NCBI RefSeq assembly: GCF_000003815.2
Contig: NC_049979.1
Location: forward strand, 21,966,518 to 22,030,517
Direction of reading: 5' to 3'
Origin: Branchiostoma floridae
Lineage: Eukaryota; Chordata; Leptocardii; Amphioxiformes; Branchiostomatidae
DNA length: 64,000 nucleotides
Shown here in pieces: positions 36,186-47,719 of this stretch; position 1 is the first letter of the stretch, and each line of letters opens with the position of its first letter. Made by a program: the position numbers and the translations under genes. Below the pieces are notes generated by a model, which was not told where the DNA came from, did no database searches, and worked only from the letters and a program-made list of their open reading frames with translations.

Positions 36186-37030
36186 ATACCACCTGTTATC
36201 TAAGGTAGGACGCTGAAAGGACGAAGTACCCCGTCACAGAGCGGCCCACGGTGATGTTGTTCTGAACTGGTTAGCTGCGAGGTTTATAAGCCCGTCAACT
36301 CAGACAACTGCCAGACAAATGGCGCGACACTGTCTAGTCTAGAAAATCCCCACATGTCATTGGTCAAAAGAATGCACTTCTTCGATTGGCTATCTGAAAT
36401 AATGAAATTGATTACAGCACACGACCAGGACCAATGATGCCTGAGGGATGACTGATTGCTTGACCAATCACAGACCAGTAATTATTTTCACCTGTGTTGG
36501 ACACACCTTTGTTCGTCTCCCCCAGACCATTTTCATTCGATTCTTTTACAACGTGAGACCGTAACGTTACCCGCGTCTTAACACGGACTCGCACCGTAAC
36601 CAGAAATATCTACAGACGGCAAGAGCTGCCGAAGGGAGATGCCAACCGTTACCGCTCGTGACCAAGAGGCCAGTATGCTGTCCAAGCTAGTAATCGGTGC
36701 AAACTTGAGCAAACGAAGCCCCCAGTTCTACAGAAACGGTCCACGGGGTCTCCGGAAACATTCAAGCTAATATCTTTAAAACCATGAAATAAAACACCCA
36801 TCTAAGCCAGAACGGGTGTCGGCGCGGGTGCGGCCGCCCTTAAAAGCGCCACCTATCTGTTCTGATTGGTCCACAGCCAGGATTCCTTCACACAGGACCA
36901 CTATACCGGACAACGTAGGGGTGAAAACTGAAATTATCAAACCCATAATAAAAACAGTACAGCTAACGTTACCGAAAAAATAAGAACGTGCATCATTTCG
37001 CAACGGAGTACAAACGACATGCCAAACCAC
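36186..37030. other. Spacer between inverted element and MITE
   Basis: GC-richer than the surroundings, with CCAAT-type motifs (about 36,357 and 36,465). No coding frame with family similarity. It could hold distal UBASH3 promoter elements, but nothing specific can be claimed. Confidence 0.35.
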
Positions 37031-37242
37031 GTGCTGTAAATACAATTAAAGTTCGCGGGGATTTAATTTCGCGGTAGCGGGAAAAATGACTTTTCGCGGT
37101 GGATTTAATTTCGCGGTAGCGCCATGCACTGTAGTCTTAATGTTATGGAAAAGTGTTCGCGGTGGTTTTAAATTCGCGGTGAAGCGGCCGCCGCGAAAAC
37201 CGCGAACATTAATCCACCGCGAACATTTCTGCATTTACAGTA
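37031..37242. mobile_element. MITE with TRCTGTAAAT ends, TTCGCGG-rich
   Basis: Ends TGCTGTAAATAC and GCATTTACAGTA are inverse. The interior repeats TTCGCGGTGG and TTCGCGGTAGCG in opposing orientation, making the whole unit foldable. A clear relative with the same CCATGCACTGTAGTCT centre lies at 41,733-41,933. It sits about 390 bp upstream of the UBASH3 start. Confidence 0.75.
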
Positions 37243-37630
37243 TACGATGATAGGTGCGAACACTCAAGGGTCACTCAACACATTAACCGTTCACAAGACT
37301 TTATTGCTGGAGGTTACCCTCCATTCACAGAGCTCGAGTAACAAATAAGATGTGAAAGCACTAAAATGAAGAATCTATTGTTCTGTATACTATATTCCCA
37401 TGCATTCATGTCATTTGTTCAGCCTTCCGGACCACTTAGATTTCATAATAAAGGCAACTTTTTGGCCAAACTAATTTTTTTTTTCATTTTTCATTCGCAC
37501 GCTCGCATCAGTTTTGGTGTTCCAGATCGTGTCATCCATATAATAAAATCAACGTATTATATAGGTCAAAAGCGTTAAAGCAAAAACCTCCCCATCCGTA
37601 AAAGTGGACTAGGCCTATTAAACAAGAAAG

Positions 37631-37743
37631 ATGGCGGAAGCAAGCCGCGAGTTTTTTGACAGGTCAGGTCTCGCGGCTACTATCGCCAGGAATGTCTCCA
37701 ATCTTGAAGTTCTACTCAACATGGGGTTTCCTAAAGAGAGGGC
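37631..37743 (+). CDS. UBASH3: UBASH3 exon 1: start and first half of UBA
   Basis: Reads MAEASREFFDRSGLAATIAR onward to VLLNMGFPKERA; the MGFP loop is the ubiquitin-contact signature of UBA domains. Phase 2 out at GTAAGT. Confidence 0.93.
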
Positions 37744-40700
37744 GTAAGTAGAGAATTCCCTTTTCAACTTCCATTCTTTGTAAAATGCTGAAATCTAAGT
37801 CGTAAGAGTCTGTGCTTTGTTTGTGGTTAGAAGTTTCCTGTTCCCTACTTCCGGGTCACTCCGGATGAAAACACACAGCTGTTTTATTCTGTTGGTACAA
37901 AGCTTTGCAAATTATTCTGTATTCTTTATTTTTTCGAAGGCAGGGGTGTTTAGAAGAAGTATCAAAGAAAAGATTGGCTATGAAATATAACTGGAAGACA
38001 TTATTGCATTATCGTGCAATACATATTAAAATTTATGCTCTATATTCAATTAAATTATGTGTAGTCAGATTATAGTGCAATTTTAATGACCTGTTTGTGA
38101 AATAAGATACTCGGGATAAAGTGTTACAATACAATATTAGTGTGTGATCCTGTATTGTTGTTTCATGCACACTCACCCAGTTAATGAATAAATGATGCTA
38201 AGCAGATTAAAGGAAGTGTCACAACATTTTCCTAAATGCGAGATTGATGATAAAATACTTTGTTTGAATGCTGGAAAACATTTAATGTTTTGCATTCAAA
38301 CAAGATTTGATTTTCTAGAATCCTTCCTAGTACCAAATGGTCCTGATATATCAATTATATGTGATTGCTAGCTTAATCGAAAGATAAATTGTTCATATAT
38401 CAATTTCATACATTAGAATTGTAAAATTTTCTGGAGGATAAGGAAACAATTAGCACCCGGATGATGTGGTTAAATAAAGGTCCTTTGGTCTTGAATGTTT
38501 GAGGTTTTAATTCAACAGACCCCAGTGAGCAAGAATTTAATATTGGAATTCCTACTAGTCAATGTTTGAAATTTCAATTTGTCTGCCCTCAGTGAGCTGT
38601 TGAAGAATTGTAATATTGAAATTCCTAAGGGCTCTTAGTACAAAACAATAACGCCTTTGTCATGCAATGTACATCATGAGATAAATTGCTTTTGATCCTA
38701 CAGTGTAAATACTGTAAATCCTCATTTTTGCAGCAATGTCTAAGTCTAATACAAATGTACCATGAATTTATGACACCACAAATATGTGTAACTTTGTATT
38801 TCTACTTCAACCACAAACTTTAAACACAGTGGATTTCTTTGATAGTTTAATGCCTTTTCCTGTCCTGTCACAAATTAAGTCCCTGTGAAAGTAAATGGAC
38901 TTACATTGCTTGGACCCCCACTTGACCTGAACCTGTCTTTACTACACAAAAGAGGATTTTTATCTGGTAAATGAAGATTTTTTCATATCAAATTAGTCAA
39001 TGAAACGTACACAAACAGGATGCTATATATAATATTTGATGTTTAACTTATCAAACAGACCTTTGGAGGTGGGACAAAGTACTCTTAATATAGTTTTTCA
39101 AATTTCTGACAATGCATGCTCAGAGATGGATGAGATAAATGGAATATTTAGGTTATATGATAACACATAAGTTGTCCAGAATGTGAAAATTTGAGAGCTT
39201 TTCAGTAGTCTAAAGTACTATCTTAGATGATGTCATAATTTATCTCAAAGCCAAGCATGTTTTCAATAATTTTCATACCATCTCTCATGTTCCATGCAGG
39301 GAGAAGGCTCTAGCAGCTACAGGGGACAGAAGTGTCCAGCTGGCATCTGATTGGTAAGACTGACAAATCTAATTAAAGAACACTTTGTTCTGCTTGGTCA
39401 ATTACAACAACATCTGTGCCTTGATCCGCTTTTGATTTGTCAGAGAATGGTACCACGTCATAATAAACTTGACACAAAAAGTTCAGAAACTTAATTTTGG
39501 TTTAGTGAATTTACTGTGAATATGTTTGCTTATAAATTCCATCATATATCATTCGACTCATTGGCAATTGTATTCCATTATACATCATATACATACAGGC
39601 ATTTGGCCTCTGATATGATATCAATGTAAAGGGCAAAAGATAATCTTTCTCAATGACATATAGTGATAAGGGAGATATGATTGATCAACTTAAGGTTTCT
39701 GAACATGTTGAGTTGATTGTATCTATTTCTCCACCAGGATCTTTGCCCATGTGGATGACACCAGTCTGGATGAAAAAGTCCCGAGGGAGTATGTGCTGTT
39801 CGCCTGTCCCACAGGGCCACTGGTCACACAGCTGGACGAGTACTCGGAGAAAACCCTGGTGCATTGTGGGAGGAACGGATCCCACAACTCCTTCCCTCAC
39901 GTCACGCTCTGTTCATTTTTTGCGGTAAATCAACCGTTCTACCTTTATCATAAATGCTATCTTTGGTAATATCAACTGTCAACACATAAAAAAAAAACAT
40001 TAATATTGTTATAGAGGCCCTCTCAGGATTGTCTTGAATACCAAAATATGTGAAATGTATATACATGGATTACTAATGCTGCAATTATCTTGACGCAGGA
40101 GATATAGTATACCCCTTATCCACTATATAGTCATTAACTATACATCTGCTTTGTTAATGACATCAAACCCAGTATCCGACATTTCCTTTTACAACTAAAA
40201 TTCCGAACATACAACATGTAACATGAAAGGTCCTTCTCTGTCTGTATCCATCCAAGTTGTGGCACTTGTCCTTTGTATGTCTTTGTAATGTTTATTGAAA
40301 TTAAAAAAAAAAAAAAAAAAAAAAAAATACCCCTTATCCACCAGAGTGACACATACAAGATTGATGAGATGGAGTCACAGGCCGTGGGTCAAAGTTTGGC
40401 AGCTAATCAATTATTTTGAGTAATTGGGCACAAAATTCCCTCATTCTTCCAACCCTTTAAATCACTTTGAAAATGACATGTATTTCTTCTCAATTTTGGC
40501 AATATACAGGCTTTTCATTGACGTCGTACTTATCATAGTTTGAATCCTCCGACGACCATGTTGGCGATTAATCTAATTAAGCAGTAGTATCTTTGTGTGG
40601 TTTACAGATGACATGTACGCTGTAATCCAACATGGCGCAGATGACGTCAAATGAAATGCCTGTATTATTGCATCTGGTGGAATTATGAGAGTTGAAGTTA

Positions 40701-43700
40701 TACATATGCAACCTTATTTCTTTCTTCTCTGCCAGCAATTCAGGTTGACATGTCATATTGTGACGAAACTTTGTTCTACAATGTGACACTTCTTTTCCGC
40801 CATGTTCCCAGGTCCCAGACTCCACGGTCCCAAAGGTAGTCCATGCAGTATTGACTGTGGCAGGCAGACTGAGCTGCAGGGAGGTCCCAGCAAAGGTGTC
40901 GCTGGACTTCTACTCCTCCAGCAGTTTTGTGGGTCTGTTTGTGGACGACAGAAGTGCAGCGTTCCTGAGGAATGCCAGCCAGGAGTTTGCCAATGAAGTT
41001 CTAAAGACAACAGGTTCTGACATTTCTTTCTTTATAATTAGCTGTGTGGGCAGCACAACTATATATTGTCTTTTTTTAGATTATTTTTTAACAGAGAAAA
41101 AACATATTAAACAAAGACAACAATAAAACATACTCACACACTAAATCAAGTGCACATGCTGCTTAGTGAATGCATTTGCAACATCTCCCCATTTTCTATA
41201 GTGACTAGATAAATTGCTACATTCTTATGCAATGTTTTCTTCTTTAGACTTGAGATGATTGACAAAGGAGACAAAAAATGAGCTGATCTACATGTACATT
41301 AATTGGATGTAATATGAAATTGTTATATCATTGGTAGTATTTTATATAATTTGTACTATCATCATCATTTTGTTGCATTGGTTCCCCAACCTTGTTTTTT
41401 TTTGTTTTTTGAAAAATCCAATAAAGTCTTTATGCTGTACAGACTTATGCTTAAAAGCAACAAGTATAAAAATACTGTCTGAAATGTTGTCATGTTAATC
41501 ATCAGGAATAGAGGTGAAGGCCCACAAGAAGCAGCTCCACATCACCCTGGCCTACCAGTTCAACCCCAGCCAGCAGAAGAAGTTGGAGGAGTTAGCCAGA
41601 GACATCGACACCTCCATGCCTGCACAGTGGGACCTCAGGCTCTACTCACGGGACACAAGGAGGGCAAAGTCAGATGTATGTTCTTAATAAGATATAATGT
41701 ACAATTACAACTGTTTGGATGCTATTGATGTTTACTGTAAATGCATTTAAGTTTGCGGCCGAATTGCGGGGAAAAGGGACTTTTCGTGGTGGTTTAAGTC
41801 TGTGGTAGCACCATGCACTGTAGTCTCTTACTGCCATAGAAAAATGTTTGCGGTGATTTTAAGTTTACGGTGAAGTGGCCATCGTAAATTCCGCGAACAT
41901 TAAACCCCTACAAAAGTTTCTACATTTACAGTATTTGAATTCCTAGGATTATACATTCCTCAGCGTCTATGAAGTCTTTGACATGAATATTTTTGTGGTC
42001 TACATGAATAATTTTTGGTCTGTTACCAGAGCAACAAGAAAACAGTCATAAACAACCCAAAGACAATTTTTCTAACCCAAAAACAATAAAAAAAAAAAAA
42101 ACAATGGAAACTAGATGATGTATTTTTTTCATTGTTTTCAGTTATCAGTAGATCTAAATTTAACTAAATATGGAAAACAACAGTGTACTGTATTCAATGA
42201 TTACCTCAAACAATTTGAAAAAGCCAAGACCAACTGAAGATAAAGCAAAAACAACAAAAAATGGGTGTTTTCAGTTTGTTTGCAGTTGTTTACAGTTTCT
42301 TTTTTTGTTATTTTCTGTTATGTTTCCTAATTAAGGCTGGGTTATAAGGCTGGGTTATTCGTGTGAGGATGAGCACTAAGTCTTTAATGTTGTTGGTGTT
42401 TCTGATATCTACAGGTGGTGAGAGTTGTCCATCCTCTGCCCCCCTCTAATGATGACGAGCTGGAACTTGTCAGGTACAGTTGGACATACATTCAGTCACA
42501 ACATTGGATTTCTTCTGACACAAAAACTCACTAAACCACACATTGTGAAACATTAGAATCAAGAGCACAATGGAGCACAAAATATTTCTTGCCATATGAT
42601 TACTTTTTTTTTCTTTCTGAATTTTTTATTGAGATTTAACATTACCACATTTTGTGAAAGAATTTGCATATAACAGGTGACTATCACCCTTGAGACTAGA
42701 CAATAACGTTTGGAGCACCCACAGCAAGATTATATTTTCGTTAAGTGTGGTGGTATATTTTTTATCATATACAGCGCTCAAAGTGTAGCCTTATTTCCTC
42801 AAACAAAAGTTAACAAGAGACCTTCAGCTCCATTCAACCAAAGCTCAGTACTCATTTTCAAAGTTGAGTGTCAGGAAAAAATTGTTAACTTGCTTTTTCC
42901 CAGGGTACAACACTGAGGCCTTAGTTATTGTTATTGTTATTGGGTGGGCCGACTACTCACTCTTTGCAGCCAGGGGCTGAATTGCGAGGAGCTTACAATA
43001 GGCGGGGCTAAATCGCAAGGGTCTGGAGCGAGCTGCCATTTAGTTAAGCCTGGTATCCATACCTTTTGTAGCTACTGGAGGTAAACATAAGACAGACCAA
43101 GCCTGGAAAAGAATGGACTGGATGTTTAGTCCTGTGGTTAAGTGGCTTTTTTTTGCTGGATATTTTTTTCGCCCTCACACATTAGTTTTGGGGTCTCTAG
43201 AGATTGTCATCCATGAAATTAAGTCAGTGTGACCTTACCACCTAATTAACCTGTGACTTCTGTTTTACCAACAGAGGAGACTATATCTACTTAGAGCCTG
43301 ATGAGCTGGTGAGCAGCAGTGATGGGTGGCTGAGGGGGGTGTCCTGGCTGACTGGGTGTGCGGGGCTTTTCCCTGGGAACTACACGGAAAAAGCAGCTGA
43401 GACAGACACATGGACTCTTCACAGGTCAGTACCAAGTTGTGGTTTTTCACTTCAGTTCATTTTCCGCGAGGTGACACAGGTTTCTCCAAGTCCATGTCAA
43501 CTTTCATCTTCATTGATCACTTTCTTGAGAGTTAAACTGATTGAAAGACGACCATGCCTGTTACTGTATCTTATTGTCCAGCTAGCAGGGAAAGACTTTG
43601 CCTGTCATTTTCTCACGTAACATGGCCTACCAGAGACAGCCTATAGTTGCAAATGATCTGTGGTAGGCTGCTATAATGTTGTTGGTTGTAATGTGGTTCC

Positions 43701-46700
43701 TCATTTACATGTAATGCGGTACTACTACTTGTCAGCATGTATTAAAACTATGTAGTACACATTGTACAATTTGTAAATGGTTGCAAATGTTGTGATGCCA
43801 GGTCAACCAGTGTTTTTATTTTCCATCCCTATTCTGTGTCAGATGTGTTCCTGTCATTTCCCTGCGAGGATCGTCTTCCACCAGAGCTTCAGCCCCCCCA
43901 CTGTCCCCCACCCAGCTTCCACCACTGCCCAGTGAACCCTCCACTCTCTCCAGCACCACCAGAGCACCTGTACCTGACAGGAGAAATGGTCCTTCAAGGC
44001 CTCCTCTGGAAGAGATGTATTCCCAGGTAATTACTACATGAGTAAGGGTACAGATCGCAATCTTGCAAAATCAGAAAATCTACTAGTAAAGTCTTTTTCA
44101 GCAGAAATCACGATCAGGATTTTGCCAGACTGAGTAGAGATTACGATAAAAATCAGAAGATTTAATATTACAGAACTTTTCAACTTCGATTTATACCATT
44201 TTAAAACAATGGATTGACTTTTAAAAATCTGGATTTATAAGTAGGAGAACACCCTAACTCATTACTCCCAACCTAGCTCCAACCTTGGTTGGGGGTGGTT
44301 GGGAGCAACGACTCAGTCATGTGAAGGTCCTAAATGTGCGTCATGGGCTTCAGACAATGTTTTCCAAAATCTAAAATTATACAACGTTAAGCTTGAATGA
44401 TCATCTGAACAGTAATTTCCAACACGTACATGTTAATTGGACTTGCCCTAATTTTCAACTGTACAACTCCTGTCTTTGTTGAGGAAAGAGCAATGCAAAA
44501 AATTGCATCTGTGCTAATGTGACATGGATTGCTCAATCATTGACAAAAACTGTTGGAATATCAAACATTTATCTATATGTAATGCTAGATCACCTTAATC
44601 TGTGGGATAACCTATAATACTCGTTGTTTAAAAAACAACTGGGTATTTAGAAATTTCAGGTCAACGACATGGGTTTCAAATGTAACGCTTATTTTTTTAT
44701 TTACCTTTTTATGCGGGGTAACCTATATCTGTTGTCTCTAAGCTAAGGGTATTTAGGGACATCAAGCAAATTGACGGCAGTTTCAAATTGCAACAATTTC
44801 ACAATTGTTTAGTTTGAAACCACTGTCCATTGATATGATGTCCATAAGTACCTTTATAACCAACGGATATAGGTTACCCGCAGATAAAGGTGAACTTGCG
44901 TTAAAAATTGTCAAAATATTGCAATGTGAAAGTACCTTCCATCGACTTAACAATCCTAAGATACCCTAATTCTATATACAACAGATATAGGTTACCCTAC
45001 GGATAAAGGTGAACTAATGTTATGTCCATATTCCATGTTCAACTTGGAACTTACAGTTCAACTTTGCTTTAGATCACTGATTACATCACGTTTTTTTCCC
45101 CTTCAGGTACAGAAGTCCAGGCCTGTCAGTAACAGTAAGCCTGCCCCACCCCGGCAGCTCTACATCCTCAGACACGGGGAGAGGGTGGATGTGGTGTTTG
45201 GGAAGAGATGGATGAACGCCTGTTTTGTGAATGGTAAGTGATGCCCATGTTGTCCCTAATACAGCCAACCAACCTTTTTATATAGACCCCATTACAACAT
45301 TAGTCTACTTTTACATGTAGTTCAAACCTTCTGCTAACCAACCAACCATGTTACCCAACCAGCAACCACTTTTTTGCAATCTTTTCAACAACCAAAATTG
45401 ATTGACAGAAGCACCCATGCATTTGGAGAGGACACCACAGAAAGAGGGACAACAAACTTAATGAACCAACATTCTTACCTATGTCCACAGTCATACTGTC
45501 AATGAAAATATCACAATAATGTTTGATCTAATTTCCTTCAAAAGAACAAAACAACTATTAGTTTGATCTCTTCAGTACAATTGTTACAAATTTGATGCAC
45601 AGCTTCTTGTTTGTTCAGGTGAATACAGTCAGCAGGACCTGAACCTTCCCAGAAAACTCCCCAGCAGAGAAGGCAGCCCGTTGAGTTTTGCAGAGGACAG
45701 CCCTCTGACTGAGATGGGCTGGTTTCAGGCACGGCTTACAGGTACCAGTTTCCATAAGAATCAGCTATATGTCTGAGAAAGAAGATTTCATGTCTTCTCT
45801 TCTAGATTATATGTTAAAGCTCAGTTCCTGAAGCCATAACTTGTGTCTGTGTTTATTTGCCTGTGCATCCATAGTTATCTGAATGTACAGGTAGGATGGC
45901 TGGTATCAACAACTACAGGCTAGGCATGTCAGTTACACTGACAGGAAAATAGGTCAAAGGTCCAATAGTACATATAGTTTTCAAAGGTTACCTCATTTAA
46001 TGTCTTCAATTTACTGCTACAACACATATGTATATATATGCATGTCTGTCGACTTAGAAATGCAGTAGACAGAATCAAGGAATATTTTATGCGGGTATGA
46101 AATCTTTGATTTGCTATTTTTATTTGAAGTCTAAATCAGTCTCAGTGATCATTACTCGTTGGCCATTTGAGAGAATGAATCATTAATTCTCAACAGGTGA
46201 GGCAATGAAGAGAGCAGGTGTGCACATCAGCCAGGTGTACTCCTCCCCATCTCTCAGGTGTGTGCAGACTGCTGATGCCATACTGGATGGTAGGTGTTTT
46301 CCTCCATTTCTATAGCCTTTGTGTATTTCTGATTTTGTTCCTGTATTATTCTGAGTGTACAGTTTGAGTCCCGTGTATAAAATAAGTAGGCTGTAAAAGT
46401 GTGTGGATGTTTAGGTGGATTATCACTTGATATAGAATGGATTTGAGATGAAAGCTTACTTATAACATAAAGGATTTAAAAAAAGTGACAGTGTCCAAGG
46501 GATAGGTTGGACACATATGCTTGCCCTGAGCACTGCAATCAGACACTGACGGCACGAAAGCGCCTCTTCCCGAAAATGGCAAAGTGCAGTTATATATTGC
46601 ATAGATATAATTTCATATACTTACAGATTTTGAAGAATTTTTTTTGGAATGAAGAATATATGTTCTTGAAATAGAAAGCCTAACACCTATTGGATTTCGT

Positions 46701-47719
46701 TATTGGATATGGTGCATATGTTCTTGTAAAACTGATTCATTAATGAGACCATTTTCTCATTCCAGCTCTAGGGCTCAGGTCAGCCATGAAGATCCGTGTT
46801 GACCCAGGTCTGTTTGAGTGGCTCTACTTCTACAAAGCCAGCGGGCTCCCAAAGCTGATGACGATGAAGGAGCTTTTAGACTTTGGCCTGAATGTTGACC
46901 CCACCTACCACCCCATAGTTCCGGTGTCAGACTGGTCTCGGACCGAGGATGTCGTGCAATACTACCAGCGTAACCACACTGTCGTCCAGTCAGTCCTTGG
47001 ATCCACAGGTACATGTAAGCAGCTTCACCTCTGTTTTTGGAGGTATTGTTTCAGTGACTGTGTTTGGTAGTCTGTGTTCCTGCAGTTGCTTCCATATTTT
47101 AAGAATAAGATAAAAACAGAATGTCAACAAAAGTTATAAACCTTTCTGCTATTCTTCAGAACTTGAGTCTGAAGTTCAATCTGCAACTTAGACCTCAAAA
47201 TCTTTAACAAGTAGTACAACACATGAGTTTGCACACATCCATTGACCATACACAAATTCCTAGGTACCCCGTTGCACCCACAGTTTGAAACTAGGTGCAC
47301 AGCTGCAATTTTGGGTGCAAAAGTGCAATTGCACTTAGTGTTTTGAGCCCTGCTGTTATACATAGCTTGTCGTGGATTCTAAAAGGGAAAGTCACTGAAA
47401 AAAAAACCTGCAAAAGTGAAATCAAATCAATATTTACAGGAAGTCCAGTAGATAACAAAACTTGCACCCTTTCCCAGATGGTAACACTCTCATCTGCGCA
47501 CATGCGGGCTCGCTGGACAGCTGCTCACGCCACCTGCAGGGGCTGTCCGCACGCACGCAGCGTGAGGCCGTCAAGCTCATGGTCAAGATCCCTTACTGCG
47601 GCATGGCCGTGTTTCAGGAGGTGAAGGAAGCAGGGATCTGGGACCAGGTGGAACCCCCCATCCACACCCTCACACACTCACCCAACCACAAGTTTGACTG
47701 GAGAGTGCTGCAGTCATAG
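37631..47719 (+). CDS. UBASH3: UBASH3 (TULA/STS family) phosphatase, complete, 13 exons
   Basis: Ubiquitin-associated, SH3-containing histidine phosphatase that dephosphorylates Syk/ZAP-70-type kinases and modulates Cbl-dependent receptor down-regulation in vertebrates. Thirteen exons join to 1,947 bases, 648 residues plus stop (human UBASH3B 649). UBA about 15-60; 2H phosphoesterase-like domain about 65-240 with HVT (110-112) and HIT (197-199); SH3 about 243-312; Pro/Ser-rich linker 313-373; PGM domain 390-648. Catalytic residues: R395 H396 (RHGER), R477, E505 (GLFEW), H577 (AHAG). The start ATG lies in AAGATGGCGG. All introns are GT-AG. Vertebrates have two paralogues; this gene fits the single pre-duplication copy, so no A or B suffix is given. 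Confidence 0.95.
39300..39353 (+). CDS. UBASH3: UBASH3 exon 2: second half of UBA
   Basis: A 54-base exon reading EKALAATGDRSVQLASDW. It has no ATG and is short, found from the UBA pattern and the GCAG/GTAAGA splice pair. Confidence 0.92.
39738..39924 (+). CDS. UBASH3: UBASH3 exon 3: 2H domain, first motif
   Basis: Reads IFAHVDDTSLDEKVPREYVL, then FACPTGPLVTQLDEY and FPHVTLCSFFA, with the first H-x-T motif. Phase 0 out at GTAAAT. Confidence 0.94.
40303..40327 (+). repeat. Poly(A) tract in UBASH3 intron 3
   Basis: A 25-base A-run following AATGTTTATTGAAATT. It could be the tail of a retro-element remnant; no clear body was recognised upstream. Confidence 0.5.
40812..41013 (+). CDS. UBASH3: UBASH3 exon 4: 2H domain
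   Basis: Reads VPDSTVPKVVHAVLTVAG, then LDFYSSSSFVGLFVDDRSAA, matching LELYTSSNFIGLFVKEDSAE of UBASH3B. Phase 1 out. Confidence 0.94.
41506..41675 (+). CDS. UBASH3: UBASH3 exon 5: 2H domain, second motif
   Basis: Reads GIEVKAHKKQLHITLAYQF, with the second H-x-T motif, then WDLRLYSRDTRRAKSD. Phase 0 out at GTATGT. Confidence 0.94.
41733..41933. mobile_element. MITE with TACTGTAAATG ends, copy 2
   Basis: Ends TACTGTAAATGC and ACATTTACAGTA are inverse. The centre CCATGCACTGTAGTCT and the flanking TTTGCGGTG blocks match the element at 37,031-37,242. It lies in UBASH3 intron 5. Confidence 0.8.
42415..42473 (+). CDS. UBASH3: UBASH3 exon 6: entry to SH3
   Basis: A 59-base exon: VVRVVHPLPPSNDDELELV, matching the PQNDDELELVPGD lead-in of the SH3 domain. 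Phase 2 out at GTACAG. Confidence 0.93.
43275..43424 (+). CDS. UBASH3: UBASH3 exon 7: SH3 core
   Basis: Reads GDYIYLEPDELVSSSDGWLR, then GVSWLTGCAGLFPGNYTEKA; the GWLRG and GLFPGNY motifs are SH3 hallmarks. Phase 2 out. Confidence 0.95.
43843..44026 (+). CDS. UBASH3: UBASH3 exon 8: Pro/Ser-rich linker
   Basis: It encodes a low-complexity linker (PPLSPTQLPPLPSEPS, then RPPLEEMYSQ) between SH3 and the phosphatase domain. The frame is fixed by exon phases (2 in, 0 out), not by similarity; the sequence is divergent. Confidence 0.85.
44683..44903. mobile_element. Palindromic MITE (GGGTAACCTATATC family) in UBASH3 intron 8
   Basis: The left end TAACGCTT with GGGTAACCTATATC and the right end GGATATAGGTTACCC with GGTGAACTTGCGTTA form the same folded unit as 60,419-60,641. 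A second right half (about 44,925-45,022) follows at once, so the insertion is compound. Confidence 0.75.
45107..45233 (+). CDS. UBASH3: UBASH3 exon 9: phosphatase RHG motif
   Basis: Reads QLYILRHGERVDVVFGKRWM; R395 and H396 are the phospho-histidine active site. Phase 1 out at GTAAGT. Confidence 0.95.
45619..45741 (+). CDS. UBASH3: UBASH3 exon 10: phosphatase domain
   Basis: Reads YSQQDLNLPRKLPSREG, then DSPLTEMGWFQARL, matching the DAPITVFGCMQARL region of UBASH3B. Phase 1-1. Confidence 0.93.
46197..46289 (+). CDS. UBASH3: UBASH3 exon 11: phosphatase domain
   Basis: Reads GEAMKRAGVHISQVYSSPSL, then RCVQTADAILD; R477 is the conserved catalytic arginine in the SPSLRCVQTA motif. Phase 1-1. 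Confidence 0.94.
46766..47008 (+). CDS. UBASH3: UBASH3 exon 12: phosphatase domain
   Basis: Reads KIRVDPGLFEWLYFYKASGL with E505, then LNVDPTYHPIVPVSDW. Phase 1-1, donor GTACAT. Confidence 0.95.
47478..47719 (+). CDS. UBASH3: UBASH3 exon 13: C terminus and stop
   Basis: Reads GNTLICAHAGSLDSCSRHLQ with H577, then MVKIPYCGMAVFQEV and FDWRVLQS, ending at TAG 47,717-47,719. A possible AATAAA lies near 48,427 but was not confirmed as the poly(A) signal. Confidence 0.95.

Noticed and set aside
35701-36203. Frames of 129-153 codons on both strands
   Set aside because: Mirror image of the left-arm repeats of the same inverted element; not genes.
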